NCBI GenBank assembly: GCA_014379625.1
Contig: JACMLJ010000020.1
Coordinates: forward strand, 1 to 64,000
Length of the DNA stretch: 64,000 nucleotides
Origin: Ferruginibacter sp.
Lineage (GTDB): Bacteria; Bacteroidota; Bacteroidia; Chitinophagales; Chitinophagaceae
Reading direction: 5' to 3'
The notes beneath the pieces were generated by a model that had not been told where the DNA came from, made no database searches, and saw nothing but the letters and a program-made list of their open reading frames with translations. The translations under genes and the position numbers were made by a program. Numbering within the stretch: position 1 is the first letter of the stretch; each line of letters begins with the position of its first letter. Below are positions 53,898-62,315 of this stretch, one piece after another.

Positions 53898-56186
53898 TTA
53901 AAAAACCAGCTTATTTATATATTTATCTTCAACCACGTAAATTGTTCCTTCCCTTGTAAGGCAAATTCCGCCTGGCGTAAAAAAAATTACATCATTTTGA
54001 GGGGATTTTTTCATCATATCAACACTGAACAGCGTAGATACTGAATTTGTGGCCCTTTCAATTTTACGGATGCGGCTGTTGCCCCGGTCTGATATATAAA
54101 TATTTCCTTTCAAATCCGTTGTGATCGCAACGGGATTTTTAAATAAGGCTTCAGCAATATTACCATCTGCGAAAGACTCGAATCCTTTTCCCATATTAGC
54201 CGAATTCCCCTGACCGCTTAGAAATCTCGCCCTTCCTGAGCTATCACAGGCAAATATAATCGAAGCTTTTCTGTCGCATATCACGAGACCATTTTTGCCC
54301 CAGGTAGCCAAAGCCTCCGGGCGGTTAAATTTAGCGGCACCTGGCATGCCTTCCTGGACCCCGGGTGTATTTTTACCTGGCGTGGCCGTACCACAAAAAG
54401 TGCTTACGAAGCCAGTGGGCGTGATCTTCCTTATAACTGCATTGCCGGCATCTGCTATATATAAATTGTCATTTTTGTCTATTGTAATACCCATGGGTTC
54501 ATTAAAAAGTGCTTCCTCCGGGCGCCCATCTTTATAACCGCCACTTTTCTTTCCTGTGGAACCATTACCGGAAAAGGTTGATACAATCCCATCTTTGCTC
54601 AACTTCCGGATCAGGTGGTTATACCTGTCAGTAATAAATAAATTGCCATGACTATCTGCTGCTATGCCGGTCGGCGTATCAAACATTGCAGCAGCAGCTG
54701 CTCCATCCGCGTAACCTCTCTTTCCAATTAAACCCTCTCCCAACAACTTGCCCTGCGTTTCATATTTGCCGGCAATTGTGCTTACGTTCCCATTCAGGCT
54801 TATTTTCCGTATGCAATGATTGCCCGCATCAGCTAAATAAATACAATTATCAAAAAGCTCGGTCAGGGAAACTATTGAAGAACTGAATTCTGCATTATCG
54901 CTATATCCATCTTTCATTCTGGCCATTGTAGAGCCAGCTCCACCGGCAACAAGTTTTAAAACGCCTTTGCCATTGATTTGTGGCGTTTGCGAAGGTGTTG
55001 GCCTTCCGGCACTTTCGGTCTTTACACTTGTTTTGCTAACGCGTAATGAACGTAATCCATTCGCATCTATAACGTACATGTTATTGTCTTTATCAAAACA
55101 AATATCACCTGGCATAAGAAATTGTGCCTCCTGGGCGTACCCGTCTTTAAACCCGCCATCCCGATAAAGTGTACCTCCCTTTTCTAATGAACCGGCAACG
55201 TAACTGCCACCGGCAAGCGATGTGAGCACACCATCCGGTTGAATGCACATAATTTCATTTATTTTACCGGTAACAATGATATTGCCCAAATTATCCAGCG
55301 CTACCCGGTAAGGATCTACCAGATTCTTACCGCCAATGGTATTTTTACCGGTGCTCTCTTTTTTGCTGTAAATAGTTGTCACTTCACCCTGCAGGCTTAT
55401 TTTTCTGATAGCGTTATTTTTCACGTCTGCAACGATCATATTATTTGCCGCATCAAAACAAATTCCTGAGGGGTTCGCAAATCTTGCCTCTTTAATATCC
55501 CCGTTTTTCATCCCTTTATCTTTATTCCCGGCAAATACATTCACTCCCCCCTTGTTACCAAGTTTGAATATCATATTTTCCTTTTCAGCCGTAAAAAAAA
55601 TATTCCCCTCTTTATCTGACACAATGTGATTGATTCTTTTGAATTTAAACTTCAACCCTTCGCCAACTAAAAATTCTTGTTTTGAAGTAAGGAGTGTTGT
55701 TACCTCACCTGCAGGAGTTATTTTCCTGATGGAGGATTTATCATTAAAAAAGACATTTTCTACGTTCCCATCCAATATATAAAGATTGTCATTCGCGTCG
55801 ATAGTTATTGTTCCGGGTACTGAGAATTCTGCCTCGGCAGCGCTGCCATCCCTTTCACCGTCCTTGCCGCTGCCCGCGAATGTAGATACCTGGTTTTGCC
55901 TGTTTATTTTTCTAATTCTTTTATTCCCGGCATCTGAAATAAAAAATTCGCCTTTGCTATTAACTGCTGCACCGGCAACCCTGCAAAATTGGGCTGTCGC
56001 AATTGACCCATCCGCATAATGGCATTCATACAGCCGTTTATAATCGTTGTAGGTCGTTTTATTTTTAATAAGTGTGGCTACATTTCCATTGTATTGATAG
56101 TCCAGGCGCGGGTTTTCCTGCGAAAACGATGATAAATTGAGAAAAAGATTGAATACCAGGAATAGTCGAAATGATTGCTTTATCAT
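53898..56186 (-). CDS. Exported NHL-repeat beta-propeller protein
   Basis: A 762-residue protein with a signal peptide (about 1-22, LFLVFNLFLNLSSFSQ). Most of it consists of NHL repeats, visible as repeated blocks such as GNKRIRKINRQNQVSTFAGSG, GNHCIRKISLNGNVSTIAG, YNHLIRKLSKDGIVSTFSG and GNAVIRKITPTGFVSTFCG. About ten blades are present, so probably more than one propeller. The protein is likely periplasmic or exposed and may bind proteins or glycans; no catalytic motif is seen. It stands between two copies of a 94-bp repeat. Confidence 0.9.
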   Translation of the reverse strand: MIKQSFRLFLVFNLFLNLSSFSQENPRLDYQYNGNVATLIKNKTTYNDYKRLYECHYADGSIATAQFCRVAGAAVNSKGEFFISDAGNKRIRKINRQNQVSTFAGSGKDGERDGSAAEAEFSVPGTITIDANDNLYILDGNVENVFFNDKSSIRKITPAGEVTTLLTSKQEFLVGEGLKFKFKRINHIVSDKEGNIFFTAEKENMIFKLGNKGGVNVFAGNKDKGMKNGDIKEARFANPSGICFDAANNMIVADVKNNAIRKISLQGEVTTIYSKKESTGKNTIGGKNLVDPYRVALDNLGNIIVTGKINEIMCIQPDGVLTSLAGGSYVAGSLEKGGTLYRDGGFKDGYAQEAQFLMPGDICFDKDNNMYVIDANGLRSLRVSKTSVKTESAGRPTPSQTPQINGKGVLKLVAGGAGSTMARMKDGYSDNAEFSSSIVSLTELFDNCIYLADAGNHCIRKISLNGNVSTIAGKYETQGKLLGEGLIGKRGYADGAAAAAMFDTPTGIAADSHGNLFITDRYNHLIRKLSKDGIVSTFSGNGSTGKKSGGYKDGRPEEALFNEPMGITIDKNDNLYIADAGNAVIRKITPTGFVSTFCGTATPGKNTPGVQEGMPGAAKFNRPEALATWGKNGLVICDRKASIIFACDSSGRARFLSGQGNSANMGKGFESFADGNIAEALFKNPVAITTDLKGNIYISDRGNSRIRKIERATNSVSTLFSVDMMKKSPQNDVIFFTPGGICLTREGTIYVVEDKYINKLVF

Positions 56187-56340
56187 TTTTAAATATTTTT
56201 AAGTTGTACCCGAAAGATCAGCCAGTATATTGATGCGTTCGGTTCTTTCAGCGTATTTTATTAAAAAAAGATGCCCGTCAAATATAGTAGATATCTGTTA
56301 ATTCCAAGTTAGGTAATGGAGGGAAATATCATCCTTCTTG

Positions 56341-56534
56341 GCAACGTCTCTCAACGGGCTTTTGCGGGGGTGAAGACGTTGTGCCGTAGAACAGGTTTCG
56401 GGCATATATGAAAAACCGCTCTTCGGGTCATCTATGCCCTGCCATTGACGAAGCATGAATTTTATAAGAATAAAGAGTAGTCAATATAGCCGAAACGTCA
56501 CCGGCAATGCCTAAAGCTCATTGGGAGACGTTGC
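56341..56534. other. Nested, highly foldable non-coding element
   Basis: Outer stem: 56341-56359 (begins GCAACGTCTC) with 56516-56534 (ends GAGACGTTGC), 19 positions with two G-U pairs on the plus strand and one mismatch. Inside: TGCCG (56382) with CGGCA (56502); GTTTCGG (56395) with CCGAAAC (56490); hairpin GCATATATGA (56402) with TCATCTATGC (56428); hairpin ATTGAC (56444) with GTCAAT (56480). All pairings nest. It could be a structured RNA or a small element with terminal inverted repeats. The bases before it (56187-56340) show nothing I can name. Confidence 0.55.
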
Positions 56535-56543
56535 TCGGAACAA

Positions 56544-56637
56544 GGGTGTTGAAGTAACAGGTAATTTCCATATTTAACAGCATTGCAAATCGCCGTTGTG
56601 TATCCGGCATTATTTCTTTGCTCAGCATCGTTGTGTC
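56544..56637. repeat. 94-bp direct repeat, copy 2
   Basis: Partner of 53639-53732. Its right edge coincides with the point where the IS110 transposase reading frame stops, so it was probably joined to the IS remnant by an insertion or deletion. Confidence 0.85.
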
Positions 56638-56873
56638 TATTCCCTGTTTAACCAGCTAAAGCCGCTAAAACCTGCTTCGTAGCAAAGCTTAAAGGTAGCT
56701 CCAGGATACTTCCTGATTAAATGTTTATGTAAAAGAACAGCATCGGCGTTTTGGGTAAAATCTTCTAACTCAAATTCGCTGTCCTGAATATTCACCCGCC
56801 AGCTTTTTTTATGGACATCCACACCGCAAAAAATTGTTGTGCCACTAAAATCTAATTCCTTAACTTGTATCAT
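56637..56873 (-). pseudogene. IS110-family transposase, N-terminal remnant
   Basis: The first 78 residues of a DEDD transposase/recombinase: CGVDVHKKSWRVNIQ carries the first catalytic Asp of the RuvC-like domain, and FKLCYEAGFSGFSWL the next conserved strand with its Glu. Full IS110 transposases have 300-400 residues, so the rest of the RuvC domain and the serine-containing C-terminal domain are gone. The frame ends at a TAG made at the junction with the 94-bp repeat. Not expected to be active. Confidence 0.8.
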
Positions 56874-57150
56874 GGGTCTCTGTTTTTTAAAGTGATTGAA
56901 ATATTATTCAACTTCAATTTACACTTTTACAGGACCTTTTTCGTTTTTAAACCCCGTTTCTCATACATGAGACCTTGTACCGCATACCATTGTGCAACTT
57001 TTTTGGCCCCCGCACCAAAACCCCGGGCATGCAGCCAGTTATTACATAATGGCAGCTACTGCAATTTAAATCCTTAACCAAATGAGAAGGCTGGCATAGA
57101 CCACAAAGACCTCACAGGTTTTTGAAACCTGTGAGGTCGGGCACTCACAA
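56874..57150. other. Putative IS110 end and flanking spacer
   Basis: Upstream (minus-strand sense) of the transposase remnant. In IS110 elements this non-coding end encodes the bridge RNA. GGGTCTC near 56874 and GAGACC near 56969 can pair, but I cannot delimit the element end or an RNA. A CCTCACAGG/CCTGTGAGG stem lies at 57109-57137. Confidence 0.3.
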
Positions 57151-57360
57151 TTAATTTGGTATTTGTACCCCCCTTGCCAGTTTGAAATTTTTAAAATAAT
57201 GACCACCAAGATTAATTACATCATCCCCTTTTAATAGAACTTCATTGCCCCTGATGGCTCCAATCAGGTCAACATTTAATTGTAGATCGGAACGGGGTAT
57301 TTGTGAGGAGGTATGTCCCTGCGGATTACAGGGGTCGGCAGTTACTGCTATGAAACTCAT
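57151..57360 (-). CDS. Small hypothetical protein (69 residues)
   Basis: An ATG-initiated frame with balanced, protein-like composition: MSFIAVTADPCNPQGHTS, then LNVDLIGAIRGNEVLLKGDD and GGHYFKNFKLARGV. I do not recognise a family and there is no signal peptide. It follows the lipoprotein gene and a tiny Cys-rich frame on the same strand, and could be the last gene of that group. A chance ORF cannot be excluded. Confidence 0.45.
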   Translation of the reverse strand: MSFIAVTADPCNPQGHTSSQIPRSDLQLNVDLIGAIRGNEVLLKGDDVINLGGHYFKNFKLARGVQIPN

Positions 57361-57370
57361 ATTATTTGGT

Positions 57371-57472
57371 TTAAGTAGTTAAAGAATGTTCTTTACAGTA
57401 TTTGCAGCCTCCTTCGTCATCGCTCGTAAAGGTACAGTTTTCAATAACTTCGGTACTGCTGCAAAATTTCAA
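57371..57472 (-). CDS. Possible 33-residue cysteine-rich peptide
   Basis: Directly after, and in the same frame as, the TGA of the lipoprotein gene. A TTG could start it, giving four cysteines, with an acidic stretch TSDDEGG followed by CKYCKEHS. Options are a separate small peptide (the GG before a Cys-rich tail recalls leader-core peptides), the read-through tail of the lipoprotein, or chance. No peptide-modifying gene is adjacent. Confidence 0.25.
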   Translation of the reverse strand: MKFCSSTEVIENCTFTSDDEGGCKYCKEHSLTT

Positions 57473-57970
57473 TCAATGATTAAAATCCGCGCGCTTCATT
57501 GTTCCCGGTGCCAGATGGTCACCTTCAACAAAATCGTAATTAACAAATTTTATCTGCTTTAATTCGGTTAATATAAACGTTGTGGAGGACATATAACTGA
57601 ATGCGCCGGTGCTGCCCATTTGTTGAGTAAGCGTTGTGCTCTCAGGTATGGCTACATAAATGGTATCATGCGATATTTTACGGAATTCAAGTTTTACCCC
57701 CTCCCATGAAGCATTGATCTCTTTTATTAATTTGTCCGCTGTCAGCGTATCCTTACTAACCGGCCGCTGTTGTTTTAAAACCACATCACCTTTTACAGAG
57801 TCAAAAACCGGCAGCCAGATCAGGTTCCTGAATTGAACGGGATCTTCCATAGAAAGTTTTCCGCTATCCACCACAATAAACGTGGTGTCACCCACAACAT
57901 CCTTATTTGAAGCCTGGTTGTTACAGGAAAAAAGCAATACAAGCCCGGATAACCAAAGTATATTTCGCAT
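57473..57970 (-). CDS. Small lipoprotein of unknown function
   Basis: A 165-residue protein with a lipoprotein signal peptide: the hydrophobic stretch LWLSGLVLLFS leads to the lipobox Cys at residue 16 (LLFSC), followed by polar NNQASNKD. The mature part is mixed alpha/beta in character with no motif I recognise; it ends KRADFNH. It should sit on a membrane facing the periplasm. The TGA stop is followed by more open frame (57371-57472). No operon partner is evident other than the two small frames downstream. Confidence 0.75.
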   Translation of the reverse strand: MRNILWLSGLVLLFSCNNQASNKDVVGDTTFIVVDSGKLSMEDPVQFRNLIWLPVFDSVKGDVVLKQQRPVSKDTLTADKLIKEINASWEGVKLEFRKISHDTIYVAIPESTTLTQQMGSTGAFSYMSSTTFILTELKQIKFVNYDFVEGDHLAPGTMKRADFNH

Positions 57971-58256
57971 TGGTTAAAATTAAAATTATTATTTGATCAG
58001 GCAATTAAAAATGTGGCTGTAGCCGAAACATTGTTTGGCTGAAGTCAACACGAAATAGGGTAATTAAATTGCAGGGCTAAAACTAAACGACATTGATTGA
58101 CCATCCACTTTACAGATAACACTAATCCTCCAATCCACCCGGATAAATTCGATGTTTCAACAGCCATTTTGAAAAGAGCTGTCCAATTTTGTAAATACCT
58201 TGAATGAATCAATCCAATATTTCACCTGATTTCATTTTTTATATTTCTTTTCCGTT
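57971..58256. other. Intergenic region ahead of kup
   Basis: AT-rich spacer between divergent genes. A small hairpin, AGCC-(G)-AAAC with GTTTGGCT, lies at 58021-58040. No ORF or recognised riboswitch seen. Confidence 0.45.
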
Positions 58257-58264
58257 TACATTTG
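58257..58264 (+). promoter_or_regulatory. TAnnTTTG -7 element of kup
   Basis: TACATTTG, 64 bases before the kup ATG, matches the Bacteroidota consensus. Confidence 0.5.
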
Positions 58265-58328
58265 TGCTTATATTTTCAATGTAACCTGCCCGCAGATACT
58301 TTTGCCGGGAATGTTTTCTTACTAAAAA

Positions 58329-60323
58329 ATGAATGTAGTGTCAAATAAGGTGAATAAAGTAACAGCGGCAGGTATACTCGTTGCTTTAGGAATTATTTAC
58401 GGGGATATCGGTACTTCTCCATTGTACGTTTTTAACGCTATTATCAATAGTAAGGAAATTTCAGAATTATTGATCATAGGCGGACTTTCCTGTATCATCT
58501 GGACCCTCACCCTCCAAACAACCCTTAAATATGTAATACTCACCCTGCAGGCGGATAATAAAGGGGAGGGGGGAATATTTTCATTGTATACCTTGGTAAG
58601 GCGGCAAAAAAAATGGCTGGTAATTCCGGCCATGATTGGCGGCGCGGCATTAATTGCGGATGGGATGATCACTCCGGCAATATCGGTATCTTCCGCTATT
58701 GAGGGATTAAAGCAAATCAATGCATTTAAACATATTGAACAACAGCAGGTAATTTATATTGTGTTGGGAATTTTGGTGTTATTGTTTTTTTTACAAAAAG
58801 TCGGAACTGCTTCTATCGGCAAGTTATTTGGCCCAATAATGATGTTATGGTTTGGAATGCTGGCGGTACTGGGCATTATTCACCTGCAGGATGACCTGGG
58901 CATTTTTAAAGCCTTTAATCCTTATTACGCTTTTAAGTTGTTGACAGTATATCCAAAAGGTTTCTGGATACTGGGCGCTGTTTTTCTTTGTACCACGGGC
59001 GCCGAAGCTTTGTACAGCGATCTTGGCCACTGCGGGCGGGCCAATATCCGCTACTCATGGGTTTTTGTAAAAGTCTGCCTCATCCTCAACTACCTGGGCC
59101 AGGGCGCCTGGCTGTTGCATAACTACAAAGGAAAAATAATATCCGATGAAATGATTAAAGGCGGGTTTAATGCATTTTTTGGGGTTATGAGTGAGGAGTT
59201 CAGATTGGTGGGATTGATTATAGCCACTTTTGCGGCCATTATTGCCAGCCAGGCCCTGATCAGCGGTTCGTTTACCCTTATCAGTGAGGCCATCCGCCTC
59301 AATCTCTGGCCACGGATGAAAATTAATTATCCTTCGGAAGCAAAGGGGCAATTATTTATCCCGGGCATCAATTTATTGCTGTTAATCGGTTGCTGCAGTA
59401 TTGTACTCTACTTTAAATCTTCCAGTGCAATGGAATCGGCGTATGGCCTTGCCATTACTTTGTGCATGTTATCCACTTCTATTTTGTTTGCTAATTATTT
59501 AGTGTCAAAGCGCACCAGCCCCATATTGATTTATTTATACCTGGCCGTTTATTTAACGATAGAATCCGTCTTTCTTTTCGCTAATTTAATTAAGTTTCAA
59601 CACGGCGGTTATATCGCTTTAATGGCAGGGGGCGGATTATTTGTAGTGATGTACGTATGGTACCGTAGCCGTAAGATTAAAAACCGTTACGTGGAGTTTG
59701 TAAGGATGGAAGAATATATCCCCAAACTGGAAGAATTAAGCAACGATTTTTCTGTGCCCAAATATGCCACACATTTGGTGTATATGACCAGCGCCAATAA
59801 CCCCAAGGAGATCGAGCATAAGATTATTTACTCGATACTGAGCGGCAAACCCAAGCGTGCGGATATATTCTGGTTTGTACATGTTGATACGCTGGATGAT
59901 CCTTACACAAGTGAATATATTGTAGAACATATCATTCCAAACGATATCATCAGGGTCGAGTTCAGGTTAGGCTTTAGAGTAGCCCCCCGGGTAAACCTGA
60001 TGTTTAAAAAAGTGGTGGAAGAACTCGTGGCGAATAAGGAAGTGAATGTAACCAGTCGCTACGAAAGCCAGCAGCGTAATAATGTTGTGGGCGATTTCCA
60101 GTTTATAGTGATGGAGAAATTTTTGGCGCAGGATAACGAACTGCCATTTATGGAGCGGATAATTATGCAGGTATATTTCTGGATAAAAGAAATTTCTTTA
60201 AGTGAAGAACGGGGGTTTGGTCTGCAGCAAAGCAATGTATCGGTTGAAAAATATCCTTTAATCGTTGCACCAGTCAGCAAAACGAAACTGACCAGGATCT
60301 ATACAGATGAAGATGATGAATAA
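58329..60323 (+). CDS. kup: Kup-family potassium uptake protein
   Basis: A potassium-proton symporter of the KUP/HAK family. The 664 residues start with GIIYGDIGTSPLYVFNA (about 21-37), the family signature, and continue with DNKGEGGIFSLYTLVRR and IGGAALIADGMITPAISV. About 12 helices fill the first 450 residues. The C-terminal cytoplasmic domain (about 455-664) is of normal length. It has its own TAnnTTTG promoter element and no obvious operon partner. Confidence 0.95.
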   Translation: MNVVSNKVNKVTAAGILVALGIIYGDIGTSPLYVFNAIINSKEISELLIIGGLSCIIWTLTLQTTLKYVILTLQADNKGEGGIFSLYTLVRRQKKWLVIPAMIGGAALIADGMITPAISVSSAIEGLKQINAFKHIEQQQVIYIVLGILVLLFFLQKVGTASIGKLFGPIMMLWFGMLAVLGIIHLQDDLGIFKAFNPYYAFKLLTVYPKGFWILGAVFLCTTGAEALYSDLGHCGRANIRYSWVFVKVCLILNYLGQGAWLLHNYKGKIISDEMIKGGFNAFFGVMSEEFRLVGLIIATFAAIIASQALISGSFTLISEAIRLNLWPRMKINYPSEAKGQLFIPGINLLLLIGCCSIVLYFKSSSAMESAYGLAITLCMLSTSILFANYLVSKRTSPILIYLYLAVYLTIESVFLFANLIKFQHGGYIALMAGGGLFVVMYVWYRSRKIKNRYVEFVRMEEYIPKLEELSNDFSVPKYATHLVYMTSANNPKEIEHKIIYSILSGKPKRADIFWFVHVDTLDDPYTSEYIVEHIIPNDIIRVEFRLGFRVAPRVNLMFKKVVEELVANKEVNVTSRYESQQRNNVVGDFQFIVMEKFLAQDNELPFMERIIMQVYFWIKEISLSEERGFGLQQSNVSVEKYPLIVAPVSKTKLTRIYTDEDDE

Positions 60324-60455
60324 ACCGCGGTATTCGTTTTATTGAATCCATACTTTTTCTTTCTAAACGGCGGGGTTTTCCAACTTATACCATTTTGAAG
60401 GGCGGTTAATTTTACACGATTTAAAGGCATCACCGGCGATGTTGGCGAAGTGCTT

Positions 60456-60623
60456 TTATTCCTGGATGTCGGAAGCCTTGATTTTTTTTATAATGCCATT
60501 TTCAGAAAAAACAAAAACGCCGTCTGATTGTCTTTTTGCTTTTAATAGCTTTTTGAATGTTAATTTTAGCCCCGTTGTTATGCTCTCTCTGATTTTTGAA
60601 TTATCCGGTTTAATATCTTTCAT
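60456..60623 (-). CDS. 55-residue protein overlapping the zeta-toxin gene
   Basis: An ATG frame starting MKDIKPDNSKIRESITTGLK, basic in the middle (KLTFKKLLKAKRQ) and ending GIIKKIKASDIQE. It begins inside the last 14 bases of the zeta-toxin-like gene, the overlap expected of coupled toxin-antitoxin genes. The sequence reads as a real small soluble protein; I recognise no named family. A role as cognate antitoxin is inferred from context only. The opposite-strand frame here is its shadow. Confidence 0.65.
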   Translation of the reverse strand: MKDIKPDNSKIRESITTGLKLTFKKLLKAKRQSDGVFVFSENGIIKKIKASDIQE

Positions 60624-61191
60624 TTGTTTGAGCTTTTAATTTGTTCCAGATTTCTTTGTTGTAAATAATCCCTTCGATCCTTTCATTTCCCTCAGCAATG
60701 TATTTAAATTGTAGGCCAGAGTTGTCAATTACTAGCCAGTAATCGCATAAACTTACAAAAATTCGAATTAGATTTAAAATTCCCTTTTTGTAACGCCTGA
60801 TAATTACTTCTTTTGGAATATTGTGACCTCCTTCCAATACCCTTGTCTTTACCCTTTCAATTGCAAGATTTACATCATCTAACCAAAAGAATAATAATGT
60901 AATTGTATATCCTTTGCTTTTTGCAAATTCGATTGTTTTTTGATATGATAATGTTGTAAGTGTTGTTTCGATTGCAAAGTCCGCATTTTGCAAGAGTAAT
61001 TCATTTATCCTCTCCAGCATTATTCTTCCTGCATGGAATGAAACTGTTTCAGGTTGAAACGGGGAAAGCCCTTTTGCAATTTCATCTGCATTTACAAACT
61101 CCTTGCAACTTAGAATTTCAGGTAAAACTGTATAAGAAGCAGTTGTCTTTCCAGCTCCATTGCATCCAGCGATTATGTATCGGTTTGGCAC
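60610..61191 (-). CDS. Zeta-toxin-like P-loop kinase
   Basis: A 193-residue protein with Walker A AGCNGAGKTT (8-17), FVNADEIAKGLSP (about 32-44) and FAIETTL (about 72-78), the pattern of zeta toxins, which phosphorylate UDP-GlcNAc and so poison peptidoglycan synthesis, and of related AAA_33 kinases. The protein is shorter than PezT/zeta of streptococci (about 250-290) but typical of Bacteroidota homologues. Its start codon is preceded by an AT-rich spacer, and the next gene overlaps its 3' end. Toxicity is a family inference. Confidence 0.85.
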   Translation of the reverse strand: MPNRYIIAGCNGAGKTTASYTVLPEILSCKEFVNADEIAKGLSPFQPETVSFHAGRIMLERINELLLQNADFAIETTLTTLSYQKTIEFAKSKGYTITLLFFWLDDVNLAIERVKTRVLEGGHNIPKEVIIRRYKKGILNLIRIFVSLCDYWLVIDNSGLQFKYIAEGNERIEGIIYNKEIWNKLKAQTNERY

Positions 61192-61422
61192 TTATTTTTT
61201 AATTAGGGTCCAAAAATACAAATATTAGCCAGGAAATATATGCTGCACTGTCGTTTCAGCCCACAGCCGTTATGCTTATTTCCCATTTTTTTTGAAAACT
61301 TTGTTGAATTAGCCAATGACGTTGATGAATCGAAAACAGTTTACCATTTAACCTTTCATTTATTTACCGTAATTTATGCTTCTCAATTCTCAATCAACCA
61401 TCAACCCAACCTCGTCAACTAA

Positions 61423-62211
61423 ATGTCGCCTGCACTCATCTATATCATTGTTGGTTACCTGGTGTTATTGGCAGTGGCCTATTTAGTGCAGGAGCGCTTT
61501 ATTTTTAAACCCGAAAAACTTCAGCAAAATTTTAAATACAAATATGATGCGCCCTTCCGCGAGTTGTTTTTTGACGTGGAACCAGGCGTGCGTATCAATG
61601 GGCTGCACTTTTTTGTAGAAAAGCCCTTTGGGTTGATATTGTATTTTCATGGCAATAGCAGGAGCATCAAAGGCTGGGCAAAATATGCTACCGACTTTTT
61701 CCGGTATAATTATGATGTGGTGCTGGTAGATTACCGGGGCTTTGGAAAAAGCACGGGTAAGCGCAGTGAAAAAGACATGCTGAATGATATGCAGTTTGTA
61801 TACAATACACTTACCGCAACCTATCATCAAAATCAAATGATCGTATATGGAAGAAGCCTCGGCAGTGGCTTTGCGGCGCACCTTGCCAGCGAAAACAAAC
61901 CCCGTTACCTGATCCTCGATGCGCCCTATTACAGTTTTAAAAAAGTAGTGGAAAGATTTCTACCCATCCTGCCCATAAAACTGGTACTTCGTTTTCACAT
62001 GCGTACCGATAAATGGCTGCCTAAAGTAAATTGCCATACTTATATCCTGCATGGTACCAAAGACTGGCTGATCCCCATCCGCAACAGCGAAAAATTACAA
62101 GCCCTAAATCCCCGGAAGATCACCCTCATACGCATAGAAGGCGGCGGACATAATAACCTCCCTTCATTCCCGGAATACCATAATTTCATAAGGGATATTT
62201 TGAAGTATTAG
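61423..62211 (+). CDS. Membrane-anchored alpha/beta hydrolase 1
   Basis: A 262-residue serine hydrolase with an N-terminal helix (about 4-22), resembling the ABHD13/YfhR group. Catalytic residues by motif: Ser in GRSLGSG (about 145-151), Asp in HGTKDWLIP, His in GGGHNNLP. LYFHGNSRSIKG supplies the oxyanion-hole region. A close relative lies directly downstream, so the pair arose by tandem duplication. Substrate unknown; esterase or thioesterase activity is typical. Confidence 0.9.
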   Translation: MSPALIYIIVGYLVLLAVAYLVQERFIFKPEKLQQNFKYKYDAPFRELFFDVEPGVRINGLHFFVEKPFGLILYFHGNSRSIKGWAKYATDFFRYNYDVVLVDYRGFGKSTGKRSEKDMLNDMQFVYNTLTATYHQNQMIVYGRSLGSGFAAHLASENKPRYLILDAPYYSFKKVVERFLPILPIKLVLRFHMRTDKWLPKVNCHTYILHGTKDWLIPIRNSEKLQALNPRKITLIRIEGGGHNNLPSFPEYHNFIRDILKY

Positions 62212-62261
62212 TTAGAAGATGAAGATGCTGGATACTGGATGCTGGAAACTGTAAACACGAT

Positions 62262-62293
62262 ACTTAATTCTTAATTCTTAATTTCTTAATTCT
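62262..62293. repeat. 7-bp tandem array between the hydrolase genes
   Basis: TTAATTC recurs four times, one copy as TTAATTTC, directly upstream of the promoter element of the second hydrolase gene. Confidence 0.65.
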
Positions 62294-62302
62294 TGTTACC
62301 TG

Positions 62303-62310
62303 TACCTTTG
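62303..62310 (+). promoter_or_regulatory. TAnnTTTG -7 element abutting a start codon
   Basis: TACCTTTG ends five bases before the ATG of the second hydrolase gene, so initiation about seven bases downstream would fall at the start codon and give a leaderless message. Confidence 0.45.
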
Positions 62311-62315
62311 CAACC

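Noticed and set aside
56341..56534. Integron attC site
   Set aside because: The stem ends do not fit the RYYYAAC/GTTRRRY core sites and no integrase is present.
57971..58328. Riboswitch ahead of kup
   Set aside because: Only one small hairpin was seen; no conserved riboswitch core is recognisable.
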